The notes: generated by a model not told the origin, from the letters alone. A stretch of DNA of 34,592 bases from DASYHS01 sp035998295 (GCF_035998295.1 NZ_DASYHS010000119.1:1-34592); one strand, 5' to 3'; positions 1-8,497 are shown, counted from the stretch's first letter. Numbers and translations: made by a program.

Positions 1-521
1 CGCTTCAGCGCGCCGTGGAAGGCGGCCGCGTCGTCGGCGTCGGGGAAGGCCGGGGTCATGTCGGCCCCGCCGCCGAACCAGCCGATGCCGGTCACGATGT
101 GGCGGGTGTTCATGTGCACCGCCGGCACCAGCGGCGAGCGCATATGCGCGACCAGGCTGATCCCGCTGGCCCAGAACCGGCCGTCCTCCCCGGTGCCGGG
201 GATCTGCTTCGCGAAGTCGGGGCTGAAGCGGCCGTGGACGGTCGAGATGTTGACCCCGACCTTCTCGAAGACCCGGCCGCGCATGATCGACATCGTGCCG
301 CCGCCCCCATCGGCGCTCCCGTCGCCGGCCTCGCCGTCCGCCCCGTCGGGGTCCGCGCGCGTCCAGGCGCGCCGCTCGAAGCGGCCGGGCGGCAGGTGCG
401 ACAGGGGGCCGGCGTGCTCGTCCTCGATGCGCTCGAACTCCGCGCAGATGCGGTCGCGCAGCTCGGCGAACCAGGCGGCCGCGCGCGCCTTGCGCGCTGG
501 CGGGGACGGATCGGCGGTCAC
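1..521 (-). CDS. hemF: Aerobic coproporphyrinogen III oxidase HemF (N-terminal part)
   Basis: HemF oxidatively decarboxylates coproporphyrinogen III to protoporphyrinogen IX in the cytoplasm, using O2, late in haem synthesis. The first 173 residues are present; the gene runs off the left edge. Visible family signatures are GGGGTMSIMRGRVFEKVGVN, then NISTVHGRFSP and HMNTRHIVTGIGWFGGGADM, the last covering the substrate-site region. A Gly/Asp-rich stretch of roughly 20 residues sits before GGGGTMS and looks like a linker. The start is GTG at 521-519, whose bases overlap the TGA of trmL (520-518) in a GTGA arrangement, so translation is probably coupled to trmL. Identification is by conserved motif. 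The C-terminus cannot be judged. Confidence 0.93.
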   Translation of the reverse strand, partial: MTADPSPPARKARAAAWFAELRDRICAEFERIEDEHAGPLSHLPPGRFERRAWTRADPDGADGEAGDGSADGGGGTMSIMRGRVFEKVGVNISTVHGRFSPDFAKQIPGTGEDGRFWASGISLVAHMRSPLVPAVHMNTRHIVTGIGWFGGGADMTPAFPDADDAAAFHGALK

Positions 522-1009
522 GGGGCCTCCGGTGGCAGGGGATCGGGCAGGGAGTCGGGCAGGGGGCCGGTCTGGCGGATCGCCTCACCCAACACCATCG
601 CGGCGGCGAGCGCAACGTTGAGCGAGCGCAGGCCCGCGCGCATCGGCACGACGACCCGCGCCTCGACCGCCTCGTGGACCTCCTCCGGCACGCCGGCGCT
701 CTCGCGCCCGACCAGGAGCACGTCGTCGGCGGCGAAGCGGAACCGCGTGTAGGGCAGGGCGGCGCGCGTGGTCAGCAGGACGACGCGCCGGCCGGCGGCC
801 GCGTCCCGGAACCGGCGCCACGAGGCGTGCCGCGCCAGGTCGAGCGCGTCCAGGTAGTCCATGCCGGCGCGCTTGAGGCGCCGGTCGTCGAGCACGAAGC
901 CGCAGGGCTCGATCACGTCCATGCCGACGCCGAGGCAGGCGGCCAGCCGCATCATCGCGCCGGCGTTCTGGGGGATGTCGGGTTCGTAGAGTGCCAGGCG
1001 CAGGCCCAT
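518..1009 (-). CDS. trmL: tRNA (cytidine/uridine-34-2'-O)-methyltransferase TrmL (SPOUT family)
   Basis: A 163-residue SPOUT methyltransferase, the usual length for TrmL, which methylates the 2'-O of the wobble nucleotide in leucine tRNAs using SAM. The three SPOUT motifs are visible: EPDIPQNAGAMMR near the N-terminus, LLVGRESAGVPEEV, and PMRAGLRSLNVALAAAM, which forms the knotted SAM site. The chosen start is ATG at 1009-1007 (MGLRLALYEP). The frame stays open 14 codons further upstream, but that stretch does not resemble the family. It is the first gene of a minus-strand pair with hemF and overlaps it by four bases. It diverges from petABC across a 269-base spacer that must hold both promoters. 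Confidence 0.93.
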   Translation of the reverse strand: MGLRLALYEPDIPQNAGAMMRLAACLGVGMDVIEPCGFVLDDRRLKRAGMDYLDALDLARHASWRRFRDAAAGRRVVLLTTRAALPYTRFRFAADDVLLVGRESAGVPEEVHEAVEARVVVPMRAGLRSLNVALAAAMVLGEAIRQTGPLPDSLPDPLPPEAP

Positions 1010-1278
1010 CGTCCGGGATTCCGTGGTCAGCGGGAAGGTCCAGCATGCCACGAACGCCTGCCCGATCGACGCGCGACACTATGTCCGTGAAGCCGACGCT
1101 TTCCTTGGCGGGAAACGGGGGGTATATCCGTCACGTCGCGGCGGACCCCGCCTTCGCCGCGCGGCCGGTTTTGGACTGTCGGACGGCAGACACGGCCGAA
1201 ATCGATTGATATACGTCCATCCGGTTCGCGGGCGTCCACCCGGTCGGGCGTCCGGAGTGCAGGGGAGAGAGGGAAGTA
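1010..1278. promoter_or_regulatory. Divergent trmL / petABC intergenic region
   Basis: A 269-base gene-free spacer between two divergent transcription units. On the plus strand a small inverted repeat (TTTCC at 1100-1104, GGAAA at 1111-1115) is followed by TATATC at 1123-1128, a possible -10 element. A second A/T-rich patch lies at 1200-1213 (GATTGATATAC). Neither has a convincing -35 partner, so the petABC start cannot be fixed by eye. A purine-rich run (GGGGAGAGAGGGAAG, 1262-1276) directly precedes the petA ATG and supplies its ribosome binding site. Confidence 0.4.
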
Positions 1279-1848
1279 ATGTCGGAAACCACCCATCCGT
1301 CCGGTGCAGGCGGCCACGGGGGTCACGGCGGCGACGGAGGGTCGCGCCGGGACTTCCTGCTGCTCGCGACCGGCGCCGTCGCCGCCGTCGGCGTCGGTTC
1401 GCTGGCCTGGCCGTTCATCGCCAGCATGAACCCCGCCGCCGATACGCTGGCGCTGGCATCGATCGACGTCGACCTGTCCCCGATCGCGGTCGGCCAGGCG
1501 ATCACGGTGACGTGGCGCGGAAAGCCGGTCTTCATCCGCCGCCGCACCGAGGCCGAGATCGCGGCGGCGCGCGCGGTCGACGTCTCCAGCCTCCCCGACC
1601 CGCAGACCGACGAGGAACGCGCGGTCCAGCCGGAATGGCTCGTGATGGTCGGCGTCTGCACCCATCTCGGCTGCGTTCCCCTCGGCCAGAAGGCTACCGA
1701 CGACAAGGGCGACTTCGGCGGATGGTTCTGCCCCTGCCACGGCTCGCACTACGACACGGCGGGCCGCATCCGGCGGGGCCCGGCGCCGGCCAATCTGCTC
1801 GTCCCGGAATACGCCTTCCTGGACGACACCACCATTCGCCTCGGCTGA
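1279..1848 (+). CDS. petA: Ubiquinol-cytochrome c reductase, Rieske iron-sulfur subunit
   Basis: The Rieske subunit carries the high-potential [2Fe-2S] cluster that takes the first electron from ubiquinol at the Qo site and swings to cytochrome c1. It is 189 residues, normal for bacteria. The N-terminus has a Tat-type signal anchor (SRRDFLLLATGAVAAVG, residues 22-38) and one membrane helix. Cluster ligands lie in CTHLGC (Cys127, His129, with the disulfide Cys132) and CPCHGS (Cys151, His154, with disulfide Cys153). The SHYD sequence after the second box is typical. The stretch before the Tat motif is unusually Gly/His-rich (GGHGGHGGDGG). A purine-rich Shine-Dalgarno precedes the ATG. It is the first gene of petABC, with only 16 bases to petB. 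Confidence 0.97.
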   Translation: MSETTHPSGAGGHGGHGGDGGSRRDFLLLATGAVAAVGVGSLAWPFIASMNPAADTLALASIDVDLSPIAVGQAITVTWRGKPVFIRRRTEAEIAAARAVDVSSLPDPQTDEERAVQPEWLVMVGVCTHLGCVPLGQKATDDKGDFGGWFCPCHGSHYDTAGRIRRGPAPANLLVPEYAFLDDTTIRLG

Positions 1849-1864
1849 TTGCCGAGTGGAGTAG

Positions 1865-3127
1865 ATGATGGCTGCGCAGCAATTCAAGAACCCCGTGGTG
1901 CGCTGGATCGACAGTCGGCTGCCGATCTTCAGCATGATGAACCACGAGTACAACGAATACCCGATGCCGAGGAACGTCAACTACCTCTGGTCATTCGGCG
2001 CCATCGCCATGCTGGTCCTGATCGTGATGATCGTGAGCGGCATCTTCCTGGCGATGCACTACACTCCCCACACCGACTACGCGTTCGAATCCGTCGAGCG
2101 CATCATGCGCGACGTCAACTTCGGCTGGCTGATCCGCTACGTCCACATGAACGGCGCGTCGATGTTCTTCATCGCCGTGTACATCCACATCTTCCGCGGC
2201 CTCTACTACGGTTCGTACAAGCAGCCGCGCGAGCTGCTGTGGATGATCGGCGTCGTCATCCTGCTGCTGATGATGGCGACCGCGTTCATGGGCTACGTCC
2301 TGCCCTGGGGCCAGATGAGCTTCTGGGGCGCCACCGTGATCACCAACCTGTTCTCGGCCGTGCCGCTGGTCGGCGACGAGATCGTGGTCTGGCTGTGGGG
2401 CGGCTTCTCGATCGACAACCCGACGCTCAACCGCTTCTTCGCGCTGCACTACCTGCTGCCCTTCGTGATCCTGGGCGCGGTGTTCCTGCACGTGGCGGCC
2501 CTGCACGTCGTCGGCTCCAACAACCCGCTCGGCATCGACACCAAGGGCCCGCAGGACACGGTCCCGTTCAACCCGTTCATGACGATCAAGGACGGGCTGG
2601 CCATGGTCGTGTTCGTGCTGGTCTGGGCGGCCTTCGTGTTCTACGCGCCGAACTATCTCGGCCATCCCGACAACTACATCCCGGCCAACCCGCTGGTGAC
2701 GCCGGCGCACATCGTCCCGGAATGGTACTTCCTGCCGTTCTACGCGATCCTGCGCGCGGTCCCGGACAAGCTCGGCGGCGTGGTGCTGATGTTCGGCGCG
2801 ATCGCGGTGCTGTTCGTGCTGCCCTGGCTCGACACCTCCCGGGTGCGCAGCGCGCGCTTCCGGCCGCTCTACAAGATCTTCTTCTGGCTGCTCGTGATCT
2901 GCTCGCTCACGCTCGGCTATGTCGGCGCGATGCCGGCGGAGGGGATCTGGGTCGTGATCGGCCGCATCGCCACCGCCTACTATTTCTTCCACTTCCTGAT
3001 CCTGCTGCCGCTGCTCGGCAAGCTCGAGCGGCCGCGCCCGCTGCCGGCCAGCATCAGCCAGCCCGTCCTCAGGGGTGGCGGACGTCTCGCCTCGGGGACC
3101 GTGGCCAAGCCGATGGAGAAGTCCTAA
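1865..3127 (+). CDS. petB: Cytochrome b subunit of the cytochrome bc1 complex
   Basis: A 420-residue integral membrane protein holding haems bL and bH and forming the Qo and Qi quinone sites. The four axial haem histidines have the classic spacing: His94 and His108, then His195 and His209 (both H-x13-H). The Qo-site PEWY motif is intact at residues 285-288. About eight hydrophobic helices are evident, and the length fits an undivided mitochondrial-type cytochrome b, not the split b6/subunit IV form. ATG codons at 1865 and 1868 are both possible starts. The TAA stop at 3125-3127 shares its last A with the ATG of petC. The roughly 20 C-terminal residues are polar and basic. Confidence 0.97.
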   Translation: MMAAQQFKNPVVRWIDSRLPIFSMMNHEYNEYPMPRNVNYLWSFGAIAMLVLIVMIVSGIFLAMHYTPHTDYAFESVERIMRDVNFGWLIRYVHMNGASMFFIAVYIHIFRGLYYGSYKQPRELLWMIGVVILLLMMATAFMGYVLPWGQMSFWGATVITNLFSAVPLVGDEIVVWLWGGFSIDNPTLNRFFALHYLLPFVILGAVFLHVAALHVVGSNNPLGIDTKGPQDTVPFNPFMTIKDGLAMVVFVLVWAAFVFYAPNYLGHPDNYIPANPLVTPAHIVPEWYFLPFYAILRAVPDKLGGVVLMFGAIAVLFVLPWLDTSRVRSARFRPLYKIFFWLLVICSLTLGYVGAMPAEGIWVVIGRIATAYYFFHFLILLPLLGKLERPRPLPASISQPVLRGGGRLASGTVAKPMEKS

Positions 3128-3894
3128 TGCGCGCGTTGAAGACGGCGGTCCTGGCCGCCGCGGTCGGCCTCGGGCTCGGTTTCGGCTCCGCCGCCTCGGC
3201 CGCGGAGGGCGTCGTCCCGCCGGACCTGCAGTGGGAGCACGAAGGCCTGTTCGGCACCTTCGACCGGGGAGCCCTCCAGCGGGGCCTCCAGGTCTACACC
3301 GAGGTCTGCGCCGCCTGCCACGGCATGTCCCTGGTCGCGTTCCGCAACCTCGCCGACCTCGGCTTCAACGAGGACGAGGTCCGGGCCTTCGCGGCCCGCT
3401 ACGAGGTGATGGACGGCCCGAACGACGCCGGCGAGATGTTTGCCCGCGCGGCCCTGCCGGCCGACCGCTTCGTGAGCCCGTTCCCGAACGAGCAGGCCGC
3501 CCGGGCCGCCAACGGCGGCGCGCTGCCGCCCGACCTTTCCCTGATGGCGAAGGCGCGGCCCTACGGCGAGAACTACATCTACGCGATGCTGACCGGCTAC
3601 ATCGACCCGCCGGCCGACCTCGAGGTCCCTCCGGGCCAGTACTACAACGCCTACTTCCCCGGCCACCTGATCGGCATGCCGCCGGTGCTGCAGCCGGACG
3701 GCGTCGCCTATGCCGACGGCACCACGGCCTCGCCCGAGCGGATGGCCCGGGACGTCGCGACCTTCCTGGCCTGGACCGCCGAGCCCATGCTGGAGGAGCG
3801 CAAGCAGACCGGCCTCAAGGTGATCTTGTTCCTGATCGTCTTCGCGGGCCTGATGTACGGCGTGAAGCGCAGGGTCTGGGCTTCCGCGCACTGA
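3127..3894 (+). CDS. petC: Cytochrome c1 subunit of the cytochrome bc1 complex
   Basis: A 255-residue c-type cytochrome that passes electrons from the Rieske protein to soluble or membrane cytochrome c. It has a Sec signal peptide (residues 1-26, with a plausible cleavage site in ASAAEG), the haem motif CAACH at 61-65, and the probable sixth ligand Met184 in LIGMPP. A C-terminal membrane anchor spans about 229-246, followed by a basic tail. The start is the ATG in TAATG, overlapping the petB stop by one base, so translation is coupled. The same frame is open upstream through petB, but that segment is not coding. A strong inverted repeat follows the stop, which closes petABC. Confidence 0.97.
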   Translation: MRALKTAVLAAAVGLGLGFGSAASAAEGVVPPDLQWEHEGLFGTFDRGALQRGLQVYTEVCAACHGMSLVAFRNLADLGFNEDEVRAFAARYEVMDGPNDAGEMFARAALPADRFVSPFPNEQAARAANGGALPPDLSLMAKARPYGENYIYAMLTGYIDPPADLEVPPGQYYNAYFPGHLIGMPPVLQPDGVAYADGTTASPERMARDVATFLAWTAEPMLEERKQTGLKVILFLIVFAGLMYGVKRRVWASAH

Positions 3895-3914
3895 TCGGAG
3901 CGTGATTAGCCGCC

Positions 3915-3946
3915 AGCCCCTCTCCCGCGGCCGCGGGGGAGGGGCT
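3915..3946 (+). terminator. Inverted repeat downstream of petC
   Basis: Two 16-base arms (AGCCCCTCTCCCGCGG and CCGCGGGGGAGGGGCT) pair with a single mismatch and essentially no loop. The repeat begins 20 bases after the petC stop. No U tract follows, so it may act as a 3' stabilising or Rho-assisted end more than as a classic intrinsic terminator. The next gene starts only 26 bases later. Confidence 0.55.
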
Positions 3947-3972
3947 GCGCGCCGGAATGGATCGGGGACCGC

Positions 3973-4515
3973 ATGAAACCGCTCGACGTGCTCGACTTCT
4001 GGTTCGGCGAAAGGGTGTGGCCCCAGTGGTTCGTACGGTCCGACGCCTTCGACGCCGAGGTCCGCGAGCGGCTCGGCGTCGCCCACGAGGATGCCGCTTC
4101 CGGCCGGCTCGACGACTGGATGCAGGAGCCGCGGCCCTGCCTCGCCCTCGTGATCCTGCTCGACCAGGTGCCCCGCAACGTCCACCGCGGCACCGTCAGG
4201 GCCTTCGCCAGCGACCCGAAGGCGCTCGCCACCGCCCGGCTCGCGGTCGAGCGCGGCTACGACGCCGGCTTCACCGCCGACGAGCGGGTGTTCCTCTACC
4301 TGCCCTTCGAGCACGCCGAGGACCTGGACGCGCAGCGGCGCTCGGTCGAACTGTTCCGGGAGCGCATCGGTCCCGGCAACTACCTCGACTACGCGCTGCG
4401 CCACGAGGAGATCATCGTCCGGTTCGGCCGCTTCCCGCACCGCAACGCCATCCTCGGCCGCCGCAGCACCGAGGAGGAGGTCGAGTTCCTGAAGCAGCCC
4501 GGCTCGGGGTTCTGA
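3973..4515 (+). CDS. DUF924 family protein
   Basis: A 180-residue soluble protein of the DUF924 family, recognised by the opening VLDFWFGE, the ILLDQVPRN motif in the middle, LYLPFEHAEDLDAQ, and the closing FGRFPHRNAILGR. Members are all-helical with a TPR-like fold, and their biochemical role is unknown. The start ATG at 3973 lies just after a GGACCGC sequence, with no strong Shine-Dalgarno. It stands 78 bases after petC and 4 bases before the glyoxalase-like gene, with which it probably forms a pair. Family assignment is confident; function is not assigned. Confidence 0.9.
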   Translation: MKPLDVLDFWFGERVWPQWFVRSDAFDAEVRERLGVAHEDAASGRLDDWMQEPRPCLALVILLDQVPRNVHRGTVRAFASDPKALATARLAVERGYDAGFTADERVFLYLPFEHAEDLDAQRRSVELFRERIGPGNYLDYALRHEEIIVRFGRFPHRNAILGRRSTEEEVEFLKQPGSGF

Positions 4516-4519
4516 GCCG

Positions 4520-5368
4520 ATGACCGGCCTTCCGCCCCTCATCGGCATCGACCACACCCTGGTCGGCGTCGCCGACCTGGAGGCGGCGCGGGCGCGCTGG
4601 CAGCGCCTCGGCTTCACGACGACGCCCCGCGGCCGGCACATCGGCTGGGGCACCGCCAACTACTGCATCATGTTCGAGCGCGACTATGCCGAGCTGCTCG
4701 GCATCGTCGACCCGGCGCAGTTCGTGAACCGGCTCGACCGGCTGCTGGAGACGCGCGGGGAGGGGCTGCTCGGCCTCGCCTTCGGCGCGGACGATCCGGA
4801 CGCGGTCCACGCCATGCTCGGGCCGGAGCGCAGCGAGCCGCCGAAGGACTTGGCGCGCCTGCTGGAACTGCCGACGGGGACCGTGAAGCCCGCCTTCCGC
4901 CTCGTTCATTTCAAGCCCGAAACGACGCCCGGCCTCTCGTCCTTCGTGACCGGGCACCTGACGCCCGGCCTGCTGCGCCGCCCGGACTGGCTGCGCCACG
5001 CCAACGGCGCGGTCGGCATCGAGGGCGTGACGGTCGTGGTCGACGACCCGGCTGCCCTCGCGCCGGCCTATGCGCGGCTGTTCGGCGCCGACGCGGTGAG
5101 GGAGGGCGGCAGCCGCCTCGACGTCCGGGTCGGGCGCCATCACCTGCGCTTCCTGACCGCCAACCGCTTCGCCCGCCGCTATCCCGGCGCGCCGGTCCCG
5201 ACCGGGCTGCCGGCACCCGCCGTGATGACCCTGCTGGTGGAGAACCTCGCGGCGACGGCCGGTCATCTCGCCCGCGAAGGGATCGAGACCCTGCCCGTGA
5301 CGGGCGAGCGGCTGGTCGTTCCGTCCGCGCAGGCAACGGGCGTCCTGCTGGAGTTCGCGGTTTCCTGA
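4520..5368 (+). CDS. VOC-superfamily protein (glyoxalase-like domain)
   Basis: A 282-residue protein whose N-terminus (GIDHTLVGVADLEAARARWQRLGFTTTPRG) is the typical first beta-alpha-beta unit of a VOC or glyoxalase-like domain. His12 is a candidate metal ligand. A second, more diverged half begins around residue 170 (VGIEGVTVVVDDPAAL). It matches the large glyoxalase-like family (Glyoxalase_3 type), in which substrates are mostly unknown; a dioxygenase or isomerase role is possible but not shown. It follows the DUF924 gene by 4 bases and converges on the EAL gene, 11 bases from its stop codon. Confidence 0.85.
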   Translation: MTGLPPLIGIDHTLVGVADLEAARARWQRLGFTTTPRGRHIGWGTANYCIMFERDYAELLGIVDPAQFVNRLDRLLETRGEGLLGLAFGADDPDAVHAMLGPERSEPPKDLARLLELPTGTVKPAFRLVHFKPETTPGLSSFVTGHLTPGLLRRPDWLRHANGAVGIEGVTVVVDDPAALAPAYARLFGADAVREGGSRLDVRVGRHHLRFLTANRFARRYPGAPVPTGLPAPAVMTLLVENLAATAGHLAREGIETLPVTGERLVVPSAQATGVLLEFAVS

Positions 5369-5379
5369 ACGTTTCCGGT

Positions 5380-6882
5380 TCAGCTACCAGTACCGAGCCG
5401 CGCGACGGGGCCGCGAAGCCTGTGCTCGACCTCCGCCTCGCTGAGCGGCGGGGCGACCAGGTAGCCCTGCAGCCGGTCGCAGCGGTAGGCGCGCAGGAAG
5501 ATCAACTGCTCCTGCGTCTCCACCCCCTCGGCGACGACGCTCATCTTGAGCGCGTGGGCCATGCTGACGACGGCCTGCACGATCGACGCCGCGTCGGGGT
5601 CCTGGACCATGGCGTGGATGAAGCTGCGGTCGATCTTGATCGCCTCGATCGGGAAGCGCTTCAGGTAGCTGAGCGACGAGTAGCCGGTCCCGAAATCGTC
5701 GAGCATGAAGCCGACCCCGGCCGCGTGCAGCAGCAGGAACGGCTCGCGCACCCCGTCGGTGTTGCGGAACAGGGCGGATTCGGTCAGCTCCAGCTTCAGC
5801 CCCTCGGCCGGCAGCCCCGTGCGCGCCAGCACGGCCAGGATCTTGCGGGCGAGGCCCGGATCGGCGAGCTGGCGGGCGGACAGGTTGACCGCGACCGGCA
5901 CGTCCAGCAGCCCCTCGCGGCGCCAGGCCGCGAAGCGGCGGCACGCCTTCTCGATCACCAGCTCGCCCAGCGGCTCGATCAGCCCGGTCTCCTCGGCGAC
6001 GGGGATGAAGCGGCCCGGCGGCACGATGCCGTGCTCGGGGTCGCGCCAGCGCACCAGCGCCTCGAACCCCGCGAGGTCGAGCCCGGCGACCGTGACCTTG
6101 GGCTGGTAGGCCAGCTCGATCTCGTCCCGCTCGATCGCCCGGCGCAGCCGGCTCTCCAGCGACGCACGCCCGGCGCCGGCCTGCGCCGGCCCGGGCTCGC
6201 GCAGCGCGCGCTCGGCTTCGACCTGGCCGGTGATGTCCAGCGATACGCCCAGGACGCGCGCGCAGGCGCCGGAGACGGCGGGAAGCGGGACGAGGCGGGT
6301 CTCCCAGTGCCGGAAGCCGAAGGGCAGCTCGACGACGTCGCGCCACGTCGTCGGCCGGCCGAGCCTGACCGCGGCCGCCAGCGCCTCGCCCAGCGCGGCC
6401 GCACGCGCGGGGGGCAGGACGTCGCGCGGCGCGCAGCCGGTCAGCCCGGGCGCGCCCGGCCTTATGCCGTCGGCGAAATGCCGGTTCGCCTCGACGAAGC
6501 GGAACCCGTCCGCCGCCGCCTCGGCCAGGAAGGCGGCGACGGGGAGGCCGTCGAGGCCGCCCGGCGCCGCGTGCTCGGCCGACAGGAGCAGGAACCCGTC
6601 CGCGCAGTCCCGGGAAGCCACGCGCTCGGCGCGCAGCTCCGTCCCGGCGAGCGTGAGGCGGGACGGTGCCCGCGCCAGCCCCGCGAGGTCGTCCTCGGGG
6701 ACGAGGTCGCCGAGCCGCCGGCCCAGCACGGCGTCGAGCGGACGCCCCAGCAGCCGGGCGAAGCCGTCGTTCGCGGCCTCGACGACCGCGTCGCAGCCGC
6801 CCGCCCGGGGGCGCAGGACAGCCGCCGGCGCGGGCTCCGGTCCCGGAAATCGGTGCGCGACGCCCCGGAGGACTGATGTCAT
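5380..6882 (-). CDS. EAL-domain cyclic-di-GMP phosphodiesterase with PAS-like N-terminus
   Basis: A 500-residue signalling protein. Residues about 20-110 and 115-225 look like two diverged PAS sensor modules. The EAL domain covers about 245-490. The residues needed for cyclic-di-GMP hydrolysis all appear present: Glu274 in FEALVRW, Asn333 in NLSARQ, Glu365 in LELTES, Asp395-Asp396 in LDDFGTG, Lys416 in IKIDRS, Glu452 in AEGVET and Gln472 in QGY. No GGDEF domain is present and no membrane segment is evident, so it is probably a cytosolic, active phosphodiesterase. It stands 171 bases after ychF and is likely transcribed alone. An 8-base inverted repeat (6911-6918 with 6925-6932) lies in its leader. 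Confidence 0.93.
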   Translation of the reverse strand: MTSVLRGVAHRFPGPEPAPAAVLRPRAGGCDAVVEAANDGFARLLGRPLDAVLGRRLGDLVPEDDLAGLARAPSRLTLAGTELRAERVASRDCADGFLLLSAEHAAPGGLDGLPVAAFLAEAAADGFRFVEANRHFADGIRPGAPGLTGCAPRDVLPPARAAALGEALAAAVRLGRPTTWRDVVELPFGFRHWETRLVPLPAVSGACARVLGVSLDITGQVEAERALREPGPAQAGAGRASLESRLRRAIERDEIELAYQPKVTVAGLDLAGFEALVRWRDPEHGIVPPGRFIPVAEETGLIEPLGELVIEKACRRFAAWRREGLLDVPVAVNLSARQLADPGLARKILAVLARTGLPAEGLKLELTESALFRNTDGVREPFLLLHAAGVGFMLDDFGTGYSSLSYLKRFPIEAIKIDRSFIHAMVQDPDAASIVQAVVSMAHALKMSVVAEGVETQEQLIFLRAYRCDRLQGYLVAPPLSEAEVEHRLRGPVARLGTGS

Positions 6883-6910
6883 GGGCCGGCTCGCTCGTCT
6901 GCTGATCGCG

Positions 6911-6932
6911 CCCGGGGCGCGGCGACGCCCCG
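6911..6932 (-). repeat. Hairpin in the leader of the EAL gene
   Basis: CCGGGGCG at 6911-6918 pairs perfectly with CGCCCCGG at 6925-6932 across a six-base loop, about 29 bases before the EAL start codon. It could be the end of the ychF transcript or a structure near the EAL ribosome binding site. No U tract is present. Confidence 0.35.
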
Positions 6933-7053
6933 GAGCTGAACGAAAGGCGCAACGGCGCCCCAGACCTAAACACGCGAGCGTTCCCGATAATCCCGACCTT
7001 TGAGAAAAAATCGCGGATATCGAGAGGAAGGGAGGGCCGGCCGGGCCCCGGGC

Positions 7054-8154
7054 TCAGACGTTGAAGCGGAAGTGGAAGATGTCGCCGTCCTGGACCAGGT
7101 ACTCCTTGCCCTCCATGCGCATGCGGCCGGCTTCCTTGCACGCCTGCTCGCCGCCCAGGGTCACGAAGCTGTCGTAGTCGATCGTCTCGGCCCGGATGAA
7201 GCCGCGCTCGAAGTCGGTGTGGATCGCGCCCGCGGCTTCCGGCGCGCGCGCGTTGCGGTGCACGGTCCAGGCGCGGGCCTCCTTCGGGCCCACGGTGAAG
7301 AAGGTGATCAGGTCGAGCAGCTTGTAGCCCGCGCGGATCACCTTGTTGAGGCCGGGTTCGTCCAGGCCGAGGGTGGCGAGGAACTCCCGCTTGTCCTCGG
7401 CGTCGGCGAGCTGCGCCACCTCGGCCTCGATCGCGGCCGAGACGACGACGCATTCGGCGCCCTGGGTCTTCGCCATCTCCGCGACGCGCGCCGACAGCGC
7501 GTTGCCGGTCGCGGCCGAGGCCTCGTCGACGTTGGCGACGTAGAGGACGGGCTTGCCGGTCAGCAGCGTCAGCGAGCGGAACAGCGGCTTCTGCTCGTCC
7601 GTCAGCTCGACCGTGCGCGCCGCGCGGCCGTCCTGGAGGGCGGCCAGCGCCTTCTCCATCACCTCGGCCAGCAGCTTGGCCTCCTTGTCGCCGGCCTTGG
7701 CGCGCTTTTGCAGCGGCGCCAGGCGGCGCTCCAGGCTGTCCATGTCGGCCAGCATCAGCTCGGTGTCGACGGTCTCGGCGTCGCGGAGCGGGTCGACGTC
7801 GCCCTCGACATGCGTGACGTCGCCGTCCTCGAAGCAGCGCAGGACGTGGATGATCGCGTCGACCTCGCGGATGTTGGCCAGGAATTGGTTGCCCAGCCCC
7901 TCGCCCTTGCTGGCGCCGCGGATCAGGCCGGCGATGTCGACGATCTCGAGCTGGGTCGGGATGATCTTGGCCGACTTGCCGATGGCGGCGATCTTGTCCA
8001 GCCGCGGGTCGGGCACGCCGACCCTGCCCACGTTGGGCTCCTTCGTGCAGAACGGGAAATTGGCCGCCTCGGCCGCCTGGGTGGCGGTCAGGGCATTGAA
8101 CAGGGTCGACTTGCCGACATTCGGCAGGCCGACGATACCGCAGTTGAAACCCAT
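7054..8154 (-). CDS. ychF: Redox-regulated ATPase/GTPase YchF (OLA1 family)
   Basis: A 366-residue protein at the standard YchF length. The G1 loop GLPNVGKST is at residues 9-17, G3 is DIAGLI, the unusual G4 position reads NVDE instead of NKxD (the YchF hallmark that gives ATP preference), and the C-terminal TGS-like domain ends in QDGDIFHFRFNV. YchF binds ribosomes and is linked to translation fidelity and stress responses. It commonly lies beside pth, as here, though a 70-residue gene on the other strand separates them. The ATG at 8154 begins with the conserved MGFNCGIVGLPNVG. Confidence 0.97.
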   Translation of the reverse strand: MGFNCGIVGLPNVGKSTLFNALTATQAAEAANFPFCTKEPNVGRVGVPDPRLDKIAAIGKSAKIIPTQLEIVDIAGLIRGASKGEGLGNQFLANIREVDAIIHVLRCFEDGDVTHVEGDVDPLRDAETVDTELMLADMDSLERRLAPLQKRAKAGDKEAKLLAEVMEKALAALQDGRAARTVELTDEQKPLFRSLTLLTGKPVLYVANVDEASAATGNALSARVAEMAKTQGAECVVVSAAIEAEVAQLADAEDKREFLATLGLDEPGLNKVIRAGYKLLDLITFFTVGPKEARAWTVHRNARAPEAAGAIHTDFERGFIRAETIDYDSFVTLGGEQACKEAGRMRMEGKEYLVQDGDIFHFRFNV

Positions 8155-8244
8155 GGAACGACGTCGCCTAAGTCATCGGAGCGCGGGCGTGTTATCGTAC
8201 GGATCGCCGCGCAACGCAAAGCAAACCCGCCGTCCGGAGGCCAT

Positions 8245-8457
8245 GTGAGCGACCCCAGGAAAGAGCTGCTGAGCCAGATCGCCCGCCTGCGCGGCTCGCT
8301 CGACCCCGAAGTGGTGAGACGGCTCGAGCTTGCCAAGGAGGGAAAGGTCCCGGTCGACCGCCAGGCGGCCGAGGAGGTGGTCCGCCGCTTTCTGGCCGAC
8401 CGGCGCGACGGCGGGCGCCTGCGCGCGCTGCTGACGGAGAAGCTGCGGCGGCCGTGA
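8245..8457 (+). CDS. Small conserved-looking hypothetical protein (70 aa)
   Basis: A 70-residue charged, probably all-helical protein of unknown function, starting at GTG (8245-8247). The start is supported by a good Shine-Dalgarno (CCGGAGG at 8234-8240) four bases upstream. The adjacent ATG at 8243 is followed at once by TGA, which rules it out. Codon third positions are strongly GC-biased, as in neighbouring real genes. It diverges from ychF, sharing a 90-base spacer, and converges on pth. No domain is recognised; the alternating Leu/Arg/Glu pattern suggests a small helical bundle. Confidence 0.65.
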   Translation: MSDPRKELLSQIARLRGSLDPEVVRRLELAKEGKVPVDRQAAEEVVRRFLADRRDGGRLRALLTEKLRRP

Positions 8458-8497
8458 ACGGGGCCGGGAACGGGGTCGTGAACAGCCTCGCGCGGCC

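Noticed and set aside
1849..3126. Upstream extension of the cytochrome c1 frame through petB
   Set aside because: The extension is the shadow of petB. The real petC start is the TAATG overlap at 3127 followed by a signal peptide.
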